Below are positions 51,790-59,644 of a DNA stretch of 64,000 bases, piece after piece. The notes under the pieces were generated by a model, which saw nothing but the letters and a program-made list of their open reading frames with translations, was not told where the DNA came from and searched no databases. Positions within the stretch are counted from its first letter, which is position 1; each line of letters opens with the position of its first letter. The DNA is taken from positions 1-64,000 of the forward strand of contig JAFWJN010000004.1 of assembly GCA_017514685.1 (NCBI GenBank). The letters run 5' to 3'. The position numbers and the translations under genes were made by a program. The DNA comes from Clostridia bacterium. Its GTDB lineage: Bacteria; Bacillota; Clostridia; Christensenellales; CAG-138.

Positions 51790-51806
51790 ACATCAGGAGG
51801 AAAAAC

Positions 51807-53192
51807 ATGAAAAAAATCATTGCACTCATTCTGGCTGCAGTTATGGTGTTTGCGCTTGTTGCCTGCAGCGGCAGCGCACCCGCGGCTTCCGATAACAAGC
51901 CTGCAGCGAATACAGGTTCCGAACCCGCTAAGACGGAAACAAAGGATGAAACACCGGCAGCGGATACCAAGTCCTATCAGTTTGTTGGCCTTTACGAAGA
52001 GACCGGCGACTTTGCGGCAACGATCAACGGCGCATTCCTCTGCAATCTGAATGCAGACGGTACAGTAGTCATTGACCGTTACAAACTCGCCAACTACAAT
52101 GCTGCTCCCGCAGCCGAGAATCCAACCTATGAAGCCAACTTCATGACAGGCACATGGAAACCAGTTGAAAAGGATGGCATCGCGAGCCTCCAGATCAAAG
52201 TCGCTTGCGTAGACAAAGCGGGCAATGAGTCCAATGCAGGTACGTTCTATGCAAATGAAATCGCGGGTGAATGGTCCTTTGATCTCAACTTCCCGATCGT
52301 AGTCGGTGCCGGTTACACCCGTACCGTTACACTGTCCGGCGGCGAAACCAAGACCTATGCTGACGGTGACGCATTCATCGATGCATACAAGATGGAATTC
52401 AATGCTCCGGAGCATGTCGGTGAATTTGTGGCAGAAGACGGTGCAGTTGCATACCTCTTCGAGGATGGTACGCTGGCGATTTATGTCAACTTTGCGAAGT
52501 CTGTTGAAGGCACATGGTCCAATGCAGACGGCGTCAAAATCGCTCTGAATGGCGAGGATGTTGAAGTCAAGACGGAAGGCAGCAGCGCTTCCTTCGATTA
52601 TACCCGCGACCGCGGTGACGGCGAGATGATGACCAGCACGCTGGTCTGCGCAGATGTCTCTGCTCTGCCGGCACCCGAAGTGGTAGCTCCCGCAGAAGAT
52701 GCACCGTATGTAGGCGCAACGATTGATCTCGGTGGATATACGTTCGACCCAACTCTTGCTCTGAATGCAGACGGCACGGCTGTCCTGAATATTGCTGTTA
52801 GCATGAATCTCAAGTGTGAGAAAATTGGCAATGCTGTGGCTTTGACCGAGAATGCTGACGCTCCTCTTGAGGGGTACGGCGCGCAGATCTTCCAGGGTGT
52901 CCCGCATGTATGGCTGCTGAATGATGAAACCAAGACGATGACCGCTCTGAAAGGTGCATGGACCGATGGCCTCAAGGCGTTCTATGCGGTCGACGAGACA
53001 ACGATGACAGTCGCTCTTCCGGCATACGGCATGAGTGCAGAAGGCTTCACGTATGAGCTGTCCGAGGATGGCGCAACGCTGACCGTTACCGCTCCCGAAG
53101 AACTGTCTGCAGGCTTCACCCAGGTATGGGGCGGCGCAGGCCTCGCAAAGACCTTCACGGTGGATGGCAGCAATGTTGCTGAAGCCCAGTAA
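51807..53192 (+). CDS. Large lipoprotein of unknown function
   Basis: A 461-residue lipoprotein. The signal ends LVAC (residue 20), and a low-complexity Ala/Lys/Glu/Thr linker follows (about 24-52). The mature part has three similar beta-rich units, each with an (A/E)DG(T/A)(V/L) turn: NADGTVVIDRYKL, FEDGTLAIYVNF and NADGTAVLNIAV. It is distantly like the lipoprotein at 47828. Last gene of the operon, with an AGGAGG site and a terminator. A carbohydrate-binding role would suit the context but is unproven. Confidence 0.75.
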   Translation: MKKIIALILAAVMVFALVACSGSAPAASDNKPAANTGSEPAKTETKDETPAADTKSYQFVGLYEETGDFAATINGAFLCNLNADGTVVIDRYKLANYNAAPAAENPTYEANFMTGTWKPVEKDGIASLQIKVACVDKAGNESNAGTFYANEIAGEWSFDLNFPIVVGAGYTRTVTLSGGETKTYADGDAFIDAYKMEFNAPEHVGEFVAEDGAVAYLFEDGTLAIYVNFAKSVEGTWSNADGVKIALNGEDVEVKTEGSSASFDYTRDRGDGEMMTSTLVCADVSALPAPEVVAPAEDAPYVGATIDLGGYTFDPTLALNADGTAVLNIAVSMNLKCEKIGNAVALTENADAPLEGYGAQIFQGVPHVWLLNDETKTMTALKGAWTDGLKAFYAVDETTMTVALPAYGMSAEGFTYELSEDGATLTVTAPEELSAGFTQVWGGAGLAKTFTVDGSNVAEAQ

Positions 53193-53219
53193 TTTGATGG
53201 CATAACCGATTTTCAGATC

Positions 53220-53260
53220 GCGGTTTCTCTGCTTTTTGCGGAGAGACCGCTTTCTTCTTT
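53220..53260 (+). terminator. Rho-independent terminator
   Basis: A 13-bp stem (53220-53232 with 53238-53250, two G-U pairs), loop T5, followed by TTTCTTCTTT. Confidence 0.85.
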
Positions 53261-53305
53261 GATGCTTTGGAATTTAACAGATACCAATACTTTTTCCCTG
53301 CTGAA

Positions 53306-53373
53306 AAGGTTATGCTGTCATGAAAAAAGGTTACGTGGTATCTGTTGGAAAACATGCGAAAAGCAAGTAAAGT
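53306..53373 (+). promoter_or_regulatory. LytTR-type direct repeat and promoter, GH3 enzyme B
   Basis: AAGGTTATGCTGTCA (53306-53320) and AAGGTTACGTGGTAT (53327-53341) repeat with a 21-bp period. TTGGAA (53345-53350) and TAAAGT (53368-53373) follow with 17-bp spacing. Confidence 0.85.
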
Positions 53374-53406
53374 ATCATTAGAAAAATGTAGGAGGATTCC
53401 GAAATC

Positions 53407-56349
53407 ATGAAGAAAAAGAAAGGTACTATCTGGGTTGTCCTGACTGCGGTCATGGGCATTTTTCTTGCAATCTGTATTGCGGCGATCCCGATTACGCAGG
53501 GATTTTCAACCGTTATCAACGCTGCTCTGAAAGCGCAGACACAGAAAATCGTCGCCGATGAGGGCGCCGAGATCTACTATTGGACGGACTATGAAGATCA
53601 GCAGGAACTGGTGGATTATGAGGCAGAGCTTTGCCGCCAGATCGAAGGTGAAGGCGCAGCGCTGCTCGTCAACCGGGACAATGCGCTCCCACTTGCCAAG
53701 GACAGCAAGTTTACTCCGTTCTCACAGTCAAGCTACAACCTTCTGTATGGCGGAACTGGTTCAGGATCCATGAATGCGGATGATGCGGTTTCTCTTCGCG
53801 GTGCTTTAATCCAAGTATTCGGCGAGGATTGCATCAATATGGATCAGTGGAAATTCTATGCAAGCGCAGGCTATAAGCGTGTCAATGCGGATACCACCGG
53901 CGGCAATCAGGGACAGTACCGCATCAACGAGGTTCCGTGGGAGAAGTATTCCGATGCATTGAAGAAGACCTGGGCGAACTATGGTGACGTTGCGCTTGTC
54001 GTGCTGGCAAGGTCCGGCGGCGAGGGCGCTGATGTTCCGAGCGGTCTCGAATCGCTGAAGGAATACATGACCGAAGGCGATTATCTGCGCCTTTGCAAGG
54101 AAGAAGTCGAGATGTTCGAAAATCTTGAACAGCTCAAAAAAGACGGCGTGTTCAAAAAGATTGTTGTACTGCTGAACAGCTCGAACGCACTGCAGCTGGA
54201 CTTTGTTGACAAGTACGGCATTGACGCCGTCCTGTGGATCGGTGATGTCGGCATGACCGGATCCCTTGGTGTTGCGGATATCCTCGCAGGCAACGTCAAC
54301 CCGTCCGGACGCATCGTCGATACATTCTTAAAGGACAATCATTCCACTCCAGCGATGGAGAACTTCGGAGCGTATGTCTGGGCAAACGGCGCTGACTATC
54401 AGGTAGAAGGCGCCCAGAGCAATGTCGATGCGGGCGTAGCGAAAGCAAACCGTGATTATGTTGTCTATCAGGAAGGCATCTATGTCGGGTATCGTTATTT
54501 TGAAACTCGATATGAGGATTCCGTCCTCGGTCAGGGCAATTCCGGTGATTGGAACTATGACGACTGTGTTGCATTCCCGTTCGGCTATGGCCTGTCCTAC
54601 ACGGACTTTGAGTATTCCAACTTCGCGATTGCTGATGAGGGTGAAACCATTAAGGTAGACGTTGATGTCAAGAATGTCGGTTCGGTCGATGGCAAGCACA
54701 CTGTTCAGATTTACTTCCAGAGTCCGTATACTGAGTATGACAAAGCAAATCTTGTTGAAAAAGCAGCTGTCGAAATCTGCGGCTTTGACAAGAAGATGAT
54801 TGCTGCAGGCGCTACTGAGCATTTCGAGATTTCGATTGAGAAAGAAGATCTGACATCCTATGATGCGAATAACGCCAAGACTTATATTCTCGAAGATGGC
54901 GATTATTACTTCACAGTTGGCAAGAATGCACATGATGCAGTCAACAACATCCTTGCCGCCAAGGGCGCTGCCGTAGATGGCAAAGCGGACCTTGCAAAGG
55001 TTTGGACAAACAGCACGTTCGATAAGACCACTTATGCGGTATCTTCCAAGACCGGCAAACCGATCACCAATCTGTTTGACGATGCCGATCTGAACAAGTA
55101 TGCCGGCAACGGAGGCCAGACGGTGACTTATCTGTCCCGTCAGGACTGGATCGGAACCTATCCGACCACACAGACCCTGTCCATCACTCCTGAGATGTGG
55201 GCAGATGGACTGATCGATACCGAAGAAGGTCATAAGGCTATCGTTGAAAAACTGAAGGCAGCTTACTATGCAGGAGCAACGATGCCGGCCGTCGGTGTTT
55301 CAGGCAATCTGAAGGCAAACGATCTGTTCACTATTGCGTACGACGATGCTCAGTGGGATCAGCTGATTTCCCAGATGCCGTACGATGAGATGACAAACCT
55401 TATCTATAACGGCTTCCATATCACGCAGGCTGCTCCGTCAATCGGTCTGCCCGGCACCCTGGATGAGAACGGTCCGCAGGGCTTCACAGCTTCCCTGATG
55501 GGTGGTGCGAGCGCAATGGCATATACTTCTGAAGACGTTATGGCGGCTACTTATAACCGTGAGCTGATTCATGAGATGGGTTCCTGCATCGGCGAGGACT
55601 TCCTCCATGCAACCGAACCGGGTGCGGCAACCGTTTACGCGGGACTGTACGGACCAGGCGCCAACATCCACCGCACGCCTTATTCCGGCCGTAACTTCGA
55701 GTACTATTCCGAAGACGGCTGGGTGGCCGGTGAGGTCGCCGCAATCGAGGTTGCCGCGATCAAAGCAAAGGGCGTTGTAGTATACTGCAAGCACTTCGCT
55801 CTGAACGATCAGGAAGAAGGCCGTTACGGTATTGCGACATGGTCCAACGAACAGGCGATCCGCGAGCTGTACCTGGAAGGCTTTGAAGGCGCGGTCAAGG
55901 ATGGCGGCGGCAGCGTTATGAGCTCCTTCAACCGTCTCGGCGTTACCTGGAGCGGCGCAAACCACGGTCTCATGACCGGTATCCTCCGTGATGAGTGGGG
56001 CCTTGAAGGCGGCGCGATCACCGACTGCTCCGTGTATGCAAAATATATGGATTACCGGTATGGCGTATTGTCCGGTCAGGATCTGTGGGATGGTTACGGC
56101 ATGGGCATGGCCTCTCTGGACGGTCTGGACAATGATCCGGCAATCGTAACAGCGGTACAGAAAGCGGCAAAGAATATTGCCTATAACTATACGCATTCTC
56201 ACGCGATGAACGTCGGAAACGCGGAGATCATTCCGATCACTCCGTGGTGGCAGCTGGCAATTTACGGCGCAACCGCATTCTTCGGTGTTCTCACCGTACT
56301 GTTCCTGGTCCTTGCAATCGTTGCAAAGAAAAAGGCAAAACAGAACTGA
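53407..56349 (+). CDS. Membrane-anchored domain-swapped GH3 enzyme B
   Basis: A 980-residue extracellular protein with an N-terminal helix (about 8-30) and a C-terminal helix (about 950-973) ending in lysines. The alpha/beta sandwich comes first (EGEGAALLVNRDNALPLA near 85), then the FnIII-like domain (KHTVQIYFQSPY), then the TIM barrel with CKHFALNDQEEGR near 794 and nucleophile Asp873 in AITDCS. As in enzyme A, the residue after Asp is not Trp. No 4TM gene follows. Own LytTR-type promoter and terminator. AGGAGG precedes the ATG. Confidence 0.88.
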   Translation: MKKKKGTIWVVLTAVMGIFLAICIAAIPITQGFSTVINAALKAQTQKIVADEGAEIYYWTDYEDQQELVDYEAELCRQIEGEGAALLVNRDNALPLAKDSKFTPFSQSSYNLLYGGTGSGSMNADDAVSLRGALIQVFGEDCINMDQWKFYASAGYKRVNADTTGGNQGQYRINEVPWEKYSDALKKTWANYGDVALVVLARSGGEGADVPSGLESLKEYMTEGDYLRLCKEEVEMFENLEQLKKDGVFKKIVVLLNSSNALQLDFVDKYGIDAVLWIGDVGMTGSLGVADILAGNVNPSGRIVDTFLKDNHSTPAMENFGAYVWANGADYQVEGAQSNVDAGVAKANRDYVVYQEGIYVGYRYFETRYEDSVLGQGNSGDWNYDDCVAFPFGYGLSYTDFEYSNFAIADEGETIKVDVDVKNVGSVDGKHTVQIYFQSPYTEYDKANLVEKAAVEICGFDKKMIAAGATEHFEISIEKEDLTSYDANNAKTYILEDGDYYFTVGKNAHDAVNNILAAKGAAVDGKADLAKVWTNSTFDKTTYAVSSKTGKPITNLFDDADLNKYAGNGGQTVTYLSRQDWIGTYPTTQTLSITPEMWADGLIDTEEGHKAIVEKLKAAYYAGATMPAVGVSGNLKANDLFTIAYDDAQWDQLISQMPYDEMTNLIYNGFHITQAAPSIGLPGTLDENGPQGFTASLMGGASAMAYTSEDVMAATYNRELIHEMGSCIGEDFLHATEPGAATVYAGLYGPGANIHRTPYSGRNFEYYSEDGWVAGEVAAIEVAAIKAKGVVVYCKHFALNDQEEGRYGIATWSNEQAIRELYLEGFEGAVKDGGGSVMSSFNRLGVTWSGANHGLMTGILRDEWGLEGGAITDCSVYAKYMDYRYGVLSGQDLWDGYGMGMASLDGLDNDPAIVTAVQKAAKNIAYNYTHSHAMNVGNAEIIPITPWWQLAIYGATAFFGVLTVLFLVLAIVAKKKAKQN

Positions 56350-56368
56350 TTACTTACCCCTCCTGACA

Positions 56369-56405
56369 GCATGGAGCCGTCCCGTTTCGGCGGCTCCATG
56401 CTTTT
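56369..56405 (+). terminator. Rho-independent terminator
   Basis: GCATGGAGCCG / CGGCTCCATGC (56369-56379, 56391-56401) followed by TTTT. Confidence 0.88.
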
Positions 56406-56417
56406 CTGTTTTCGGTA

Positions 56418-56485
56418 AAGCTTGCGTCATCCAGAGGGAAGGTTGTGCGATATCTGTGGCGGAAAAGGAGACTGTATTTTACTAT
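56418..56485 (+). promoter_or_regulatory. LytTR-type direct repeat and promoter, isomerase-like gene
   Basis: AAGCTTGCGTCAT (56418-56430) and AAGGTTGTGCGAT (56439-56451) share 9 of 13 positions at a 21-bp period. TGGCGG (56457-56462) and TACTAT (56480-56485) follow with 17-bp spacing. Confidence 0.65.
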
Positions 56486-56588
56486 TATACTGAACCGGGA
56501 ATGAAATGATGTTTGGTTTTGCCTGATAACAGAGAAGAAAGATTTGCCTGCATCTATTTGAACCTTAAATATAAACAGGGGAATTCAT

Positions 56589-57437
56589 ATGAGAAAAGCA
56601 GTTCAACAGTTGATGCTTGGAAAAGTGATCAAAAGCGAAGAGCAGACTGTGCATGTGCTGGAACAGATTGCCTTTGCGGGCTATGACGGGATCGAGCTGA
56701 ACGGGTATATGATCCGGAAAACGCCTGTTTTTGTACGGCTTTTGACCGCCGCTGCCGGAATGCCGGCAGGCAGAGGCGGCACTTTCGACTGGGCGGCTCT
56801 GACACGCAGCGCCCGGCTTTCGGTCGTGGGACTTCATGAGGATCTGGACACTTTGAAACAGTCCCCGGAAGCGGTGATCCGTAAAGCAAAAGAACTTGGG
56901 ACCGACCGCGTGATTCTGACAGGGATGTATCAATTCGATTATACGGATCCATCTGCTCTTGGGCTGTTTTGCGAAGAACTGAACCGCTGCGGCGGGATTC
57001 TGGCGAATGAGGGTATCTCCTTTTTGTATCACAATCATAATGTTGAACTGGTCCGCCTTAGGGATAACGGGGAACGGGCTTACTCTTTTCTCATACGGAA
57101 TACCGATCCCAGGGCTCTGAATTTTGAGTTTGACAGTTACTGGTTTGCGGACGGGGGAGCGAATGTTTCCGAATGGATGGAAATGTTGGGAAGTCGTATG
57201 CGCTCCTGGCATATCAATGACCGGGGTTCCAGACTGAAAGGAAAGGCGATGACGCCGATCATCAAAGAAGATTCCATGGAACTCGGATACGGGAATCTCC
57301 CGCTTGAGAAATGGACAGAAATTGCCAAATCCAACGGAACGGATACCGTTGTTCTGGAAAGCCACCGCAATCATATCAATGGCGATCCGCTCAAAAGCAT
57401 CCGCCTCTCAGCAGCGTTTATCAACCGGATGTTCTGA
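56589..57437 (+). CDS. Sugar phosphate isomerase/epimerase-like TIM-barrel protein
   Basis: A 282-residue xylose-isomerase-like TIM barrel. The metal site is built from GYDGIEL, SFLYHNHNVEL (Glu/His), LNFEFDSYWF, WHINDRGS and VVLESHRNH, matching the family pattern of Glu/Asp/His ligands. Members isomerise, epimerise or oxidise-assist sugars such as 3-keto-glucosides or inositols. Cytoplasmic. It follows a LytTR-type promoter, so it probably handles a sugar released by the surface glycosidases. Confidence 0.85.
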   Translation: MRKAVQQLMLGKVIKSEEQTVHVLEQIAFAGYDGIELNGYMIRKTPVFVRLLTAAAGMPAGRGGTFDWAALTRSARLSVVGLHEDLDTLKQSPEAVIRKAKELGTDRVILTGMYQFDYTDPSALGLFCEELNRCGGILANEGISFLYHNHNVELVRLRDNGERAYSFLIRNTDPRALNFEFDSYWFADGGANVSEWMEMLGSRMRSWHINDRGSRLKGKAMTPIIKEDSMELGYGNLPLEKWTEIAKSNGTDTVVLESHRNHINGDPLKSIRLSAAFINRMF

Positions 57438-57466
57438 CAGGATACGGATACATAGTTGTTTTTCGT

Positions 57467-57495
57467 TTGACAGTCCTTTTGTTTTGCGATATGAT
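57467..57495 (+). promoter_or_regulatory. Promoter of kinase/regulator operon 2
   Basis: TTGACA (57467-57472) and TATGAT (57490-57495) are 17 bp apart. No LytTR-type repeat is present here. Confidence 0.75.
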
Positions 57496-57515
57496 GCAAT
57501 CAGGGGGAGAAATCA

Positions 57516-58229
57516 ATGATTCCGGTTGCAATCGTAGAAGACAGTGCAGAGGAGCGTGCGCGGATCCGCGCATGTCTTTCGTATGTGGAAAGCACAACGG
57601 ATGCTGCTTTTGATGTGCATGAATTTCCAAGCGGACTGGAGTTTCTCGGAAGCATAGACGGCCCGGTCCCGTTTGATCTTGTTTTTATGGACATCGACAT
57701 GCCGGGTATGAACGGCATGGAAACCGCGCGTGCGCTCAGAACGGCAGACTCTGCGGTACTTCTGATTTTTGTTACGAATATGGCGCAATACGCGATATCG
57801 GGGTATGAAGTGGATGCCCTTGATTTCATACTGAAACCCATCAACAAGTATTCCTTTGCCATTAAAATGAAGCGCGCTCTCACGCGCATTCCCCAGAAAA
57901 ACGAAGATTATTTTACAGTCCGTACCGACGGTGAGACCCGTTCCGTACGGATTTCGTCGATTCGCTGGATCGATGTTTCAGGACATTATGTGGTGTATCA
58001 TACAACAGACGGTGACATCACCGAATATACAACTCTGAAAGAAGCGTTCACGCGGATCAACCGCAGTTCCTTTACGTTTATCAACCGGAGCTGCCTTGTA
58101 AACATGCGTTATGTAGATGCCGTTTCCAAGGAGACAGTGACCATGGGCAATACAAAACTGGACATTTCCCGCCCGCAGAAGAAAGCTTTCCTGACCGCAA
58201 TGTCCGATTATCTGGGAGGCAAGGTATGA
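57516..58229 (+). CDS. LytTR-family response regulator, system 2
   Basis: A 237-residue regulator of the same length as system 1. Receiver domain with AIVEDS and phosphoacceptor Asp59 (LVFMDIDMP); LytTR domain with IRWIDVSGHYVVYHTTDG and FINRSCLVNMRYVDAVSK. It overlaps its kinase gene by 4 bp (ATGA). The gene order is regulator then kinase, as in system 1. Whether it binds the same boxes as system 1 cannot be told by eye. Confidence 0.93.
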   Translation: MIPVAIVEDSAEERARIRACLSYVESTTDAAFDVHEFPSGLEFLGSIDGPVPFDLVFMDIDMPGMNGMETARALRTADSAVLLIFVTNMAQYAISGYEVDALDFILKPINKYSFAIKMKRALTRIPQKNEDYFTVRTDGETRSVRISSIRWIDVSGHYVVYHTTDGDITEYTTLKEAFTRINRSSFTFINRSCLVNMRYVDAVSKETVTMGNTKLDISRPQKKAFLTAMSDYLGGKV

Positions 58230-59440
58230 CTTTCAATTTCGCAAAAGCAGCTTTCATGATCGAGATTCTTGTTGCGGAGCTGATTTTTCTGTTTCCGGCG
58301 GAAAAAAGGCCTTTGTTTCCGTTGCGCTATGCCGGCCTGTTTTTACTGTGTATTGTGATCGGAGGTTTTTTCCCGATCGAGTATACCGACGGCCTGCTTG
58401 CCCAGTTTCTGATGTTCTTTCTGATGTTTCTCATCACAGTCGGCGCAATGGCGCTGTGCTTTTCGGTTTCCTTTTCCGTTCTGATCTCCTGCTGCGTTGC
58501 GGGGTATGCGGTGGAGCATATCGCATTTCATATTGTTAAAATCGCGCAGCATTACGGCTTCTTGCAGAATGCATCAGCAGGATCGATTCAAGCGAGAACA
58601 CTTGCCGAGTTTGCCCTGTTCCCGTTGATCTATCTTCTGTTCTTTCTGACGATCGGTCTGTACACCTGGAAAAATCAAAGCATTAAAAAAACCGACCGAA
58701 GATTTCATTATCTGTCTTTTGCCATTGTCTTTATCTGCATCGGGCTGACCAGAATCGCAACCTATTTCGGGGACGACGGGTCTGTCACGGTTTCTCTGTA
58801 CGCGATCACAGCCTGCCTGATGGCGCTGGTTGTTCAACTGGTATTGTCCAAAGCGGTTTCTTTGAAGAAAGAGAATGATACGATCCGTCTTCTGTGGCAG
58901 GAGGACCGCAGACAGTTTGCGCTCAGCAAGGCAACGATCGACACGATCAACATCAAGTATCATGACTTGAAGCACAAACTGAGCAATATGAACCTGCCCA
59001 AGGAGGAGGTCGATTCGATCAAGGATGCGGTACGTGTTTACGGAAGCCGGATCCGGACCGGAAACGAAGCGCTTGATGTTCTGCTGACAGAGAACAGTCT
59101 CCGGTGTGGGGAACAGGGAATTACTCTTACTTATACAGGCAACGGCGCTGATTTTTCTTTCATGAATGTCATGGATGTTTATTCCCTGTTCGGAAATGCG
59201 GTGTCCAATGCCGTTGAAGCGGTGCAGAAGCTGTCCGATCCCGAAAAGAAGGTGATCGATATCCTGTCGGAGCGCCGCGGGGAGATGATCAACGTGACCG
59301 TGACCAATTTTTTTCAGGCACGCTGCAGATCGAGGACGGCGTTCCCGTCACGTCCAAAGCAGAGGAGCAGGGATTCCATGGCTTCGGCGTGCGGTCCATG
59401 CAGCTCATCGCGGAAAAGTACGGTGGACATTTACAGGTGA
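58226..59440 (+). CDS. GHKL sensor histidine kinase, system 2 (frameshifted)
   Basis: A 404-residue frame. Six N-terminal helices form the sensor; the His box is KYHDLKHKL (about 247) and the N box YSLFGNAVSNAVEAV is intact. After VTNFF (about 363) the reading frame turns into an unrelated Arg/Ser-rich end, while the expected G-box region (FHGFGVRSMQLIAEKYGG) continues in the -1 frame to a stop at 59490. One extra T in the T7 run at 59308-59314 would restore a 421-residue kinase. As written the ATP-binding domain is incomplete. It may be a real mutation, a sequencing error in a homopolymer, or programmed slippage. Confidence 0.82.
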   Translation: MTFNFAKAAFMIEILVAELIFLFPAEKRPLFPLRYAGLFLLCIVIGGFFPIEYTDGLLAQFLMFFLMFLITVGAMALCFSVSFSVLISCCVAGYAVEHIAFHIVKIAQHYGFLQNASAGSIQARTLAEFALFPLIYLLFFLTIGLYTWKNQSIKKTDRRFHYLSFAIVFICIGLTRIATYFGDDGSVTVSLYAITACLMALVVQLVLSKAVSLKKENDTIRLLWQEDRRQFALSKATIDTINIKYHDLKHKLSNMNLPKEEVDSIKDAVRVYGSRIRTGNEALDVLLTENSLRCGEQGITLTYTGNGADFSFMNVMDVYSLFGNAVSNAVEAVQKLSDPEKKVIDILSERRGEMINVTVTNFFQARCRSRTAFPSRPKQRSRDSMASACGPCSSSRKSTVDIYR

Positions 59441-59490
59441 AGACCGACGGAGACCTGTTCATCTTAAGCGTTTATCTGATGCAGGCATAA
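59308..59490 (+). other. Homopolymer frameshift and out-of-frame kinase C-terminus
   Basis: A run of seven T (59308-59314) separates the two frames. Downstream, the other frame reads GTLQIEDGVPVTSK...GFHGFGVRSMQLIAEKYGG...YLMQA and stops at 59488-59490. It aligns with the end of the system 1 kinase (GELTFRDGIPTTRK...HGFGVRSIRYIIEQYGG). Confidence 0.85.
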
Positions 59491-59546
59491 TCATTAGCAA
59501 CATATCCATTCTGATTTTTCACTATTCTTACAATTCGTGCGAAAAA

Positions 59547-59582
59547 AACGGCAGTTCATTCTAGGAACAGCCGTTTCTTTTA
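59547..59582 (+). terminator. Rho-independent terminator
   Basis: AACGGCAGTTC / GAACAGCCGTT (59547-59557, 59565-59575, one mismatch) followed by TCTTTTA. It lies after the restored kinase stop. Confidence 0.85.
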
Positions 59583-59610
59583 TTGACATTGTATTCTAAT
59601 CTTGTAAAAA
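59583..59610 (+). promoter_or_regulatory. Promoter of GH3 enzyme C
   Basis: TTGACA (59583-59588) with TAAAAA (59605-59610), 16 bp apart. No LytTR-type repeat is found between the terminator and the gene, unlike the other GH3 operons. Confidence 0.5.
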
Positions 59611-59644
59611 AGGGGAGTACCCTGAAGAATAAGGAGGAAATGAA

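Noticed and set aside
57438..57515. agrD-like pheromone gene next to kinase/regulator pair 2
   Set aside because: The gap holds only a promoter and ribosome site; no short amphipathic frame with a processing motif is present.
59491..59644. LytTR-type box upstream of GH3 enzyme C
   Set aside because: No pair of half-sites at 21-bp spacing could be found; the region holds a terminator and a TTGACA promoter only.
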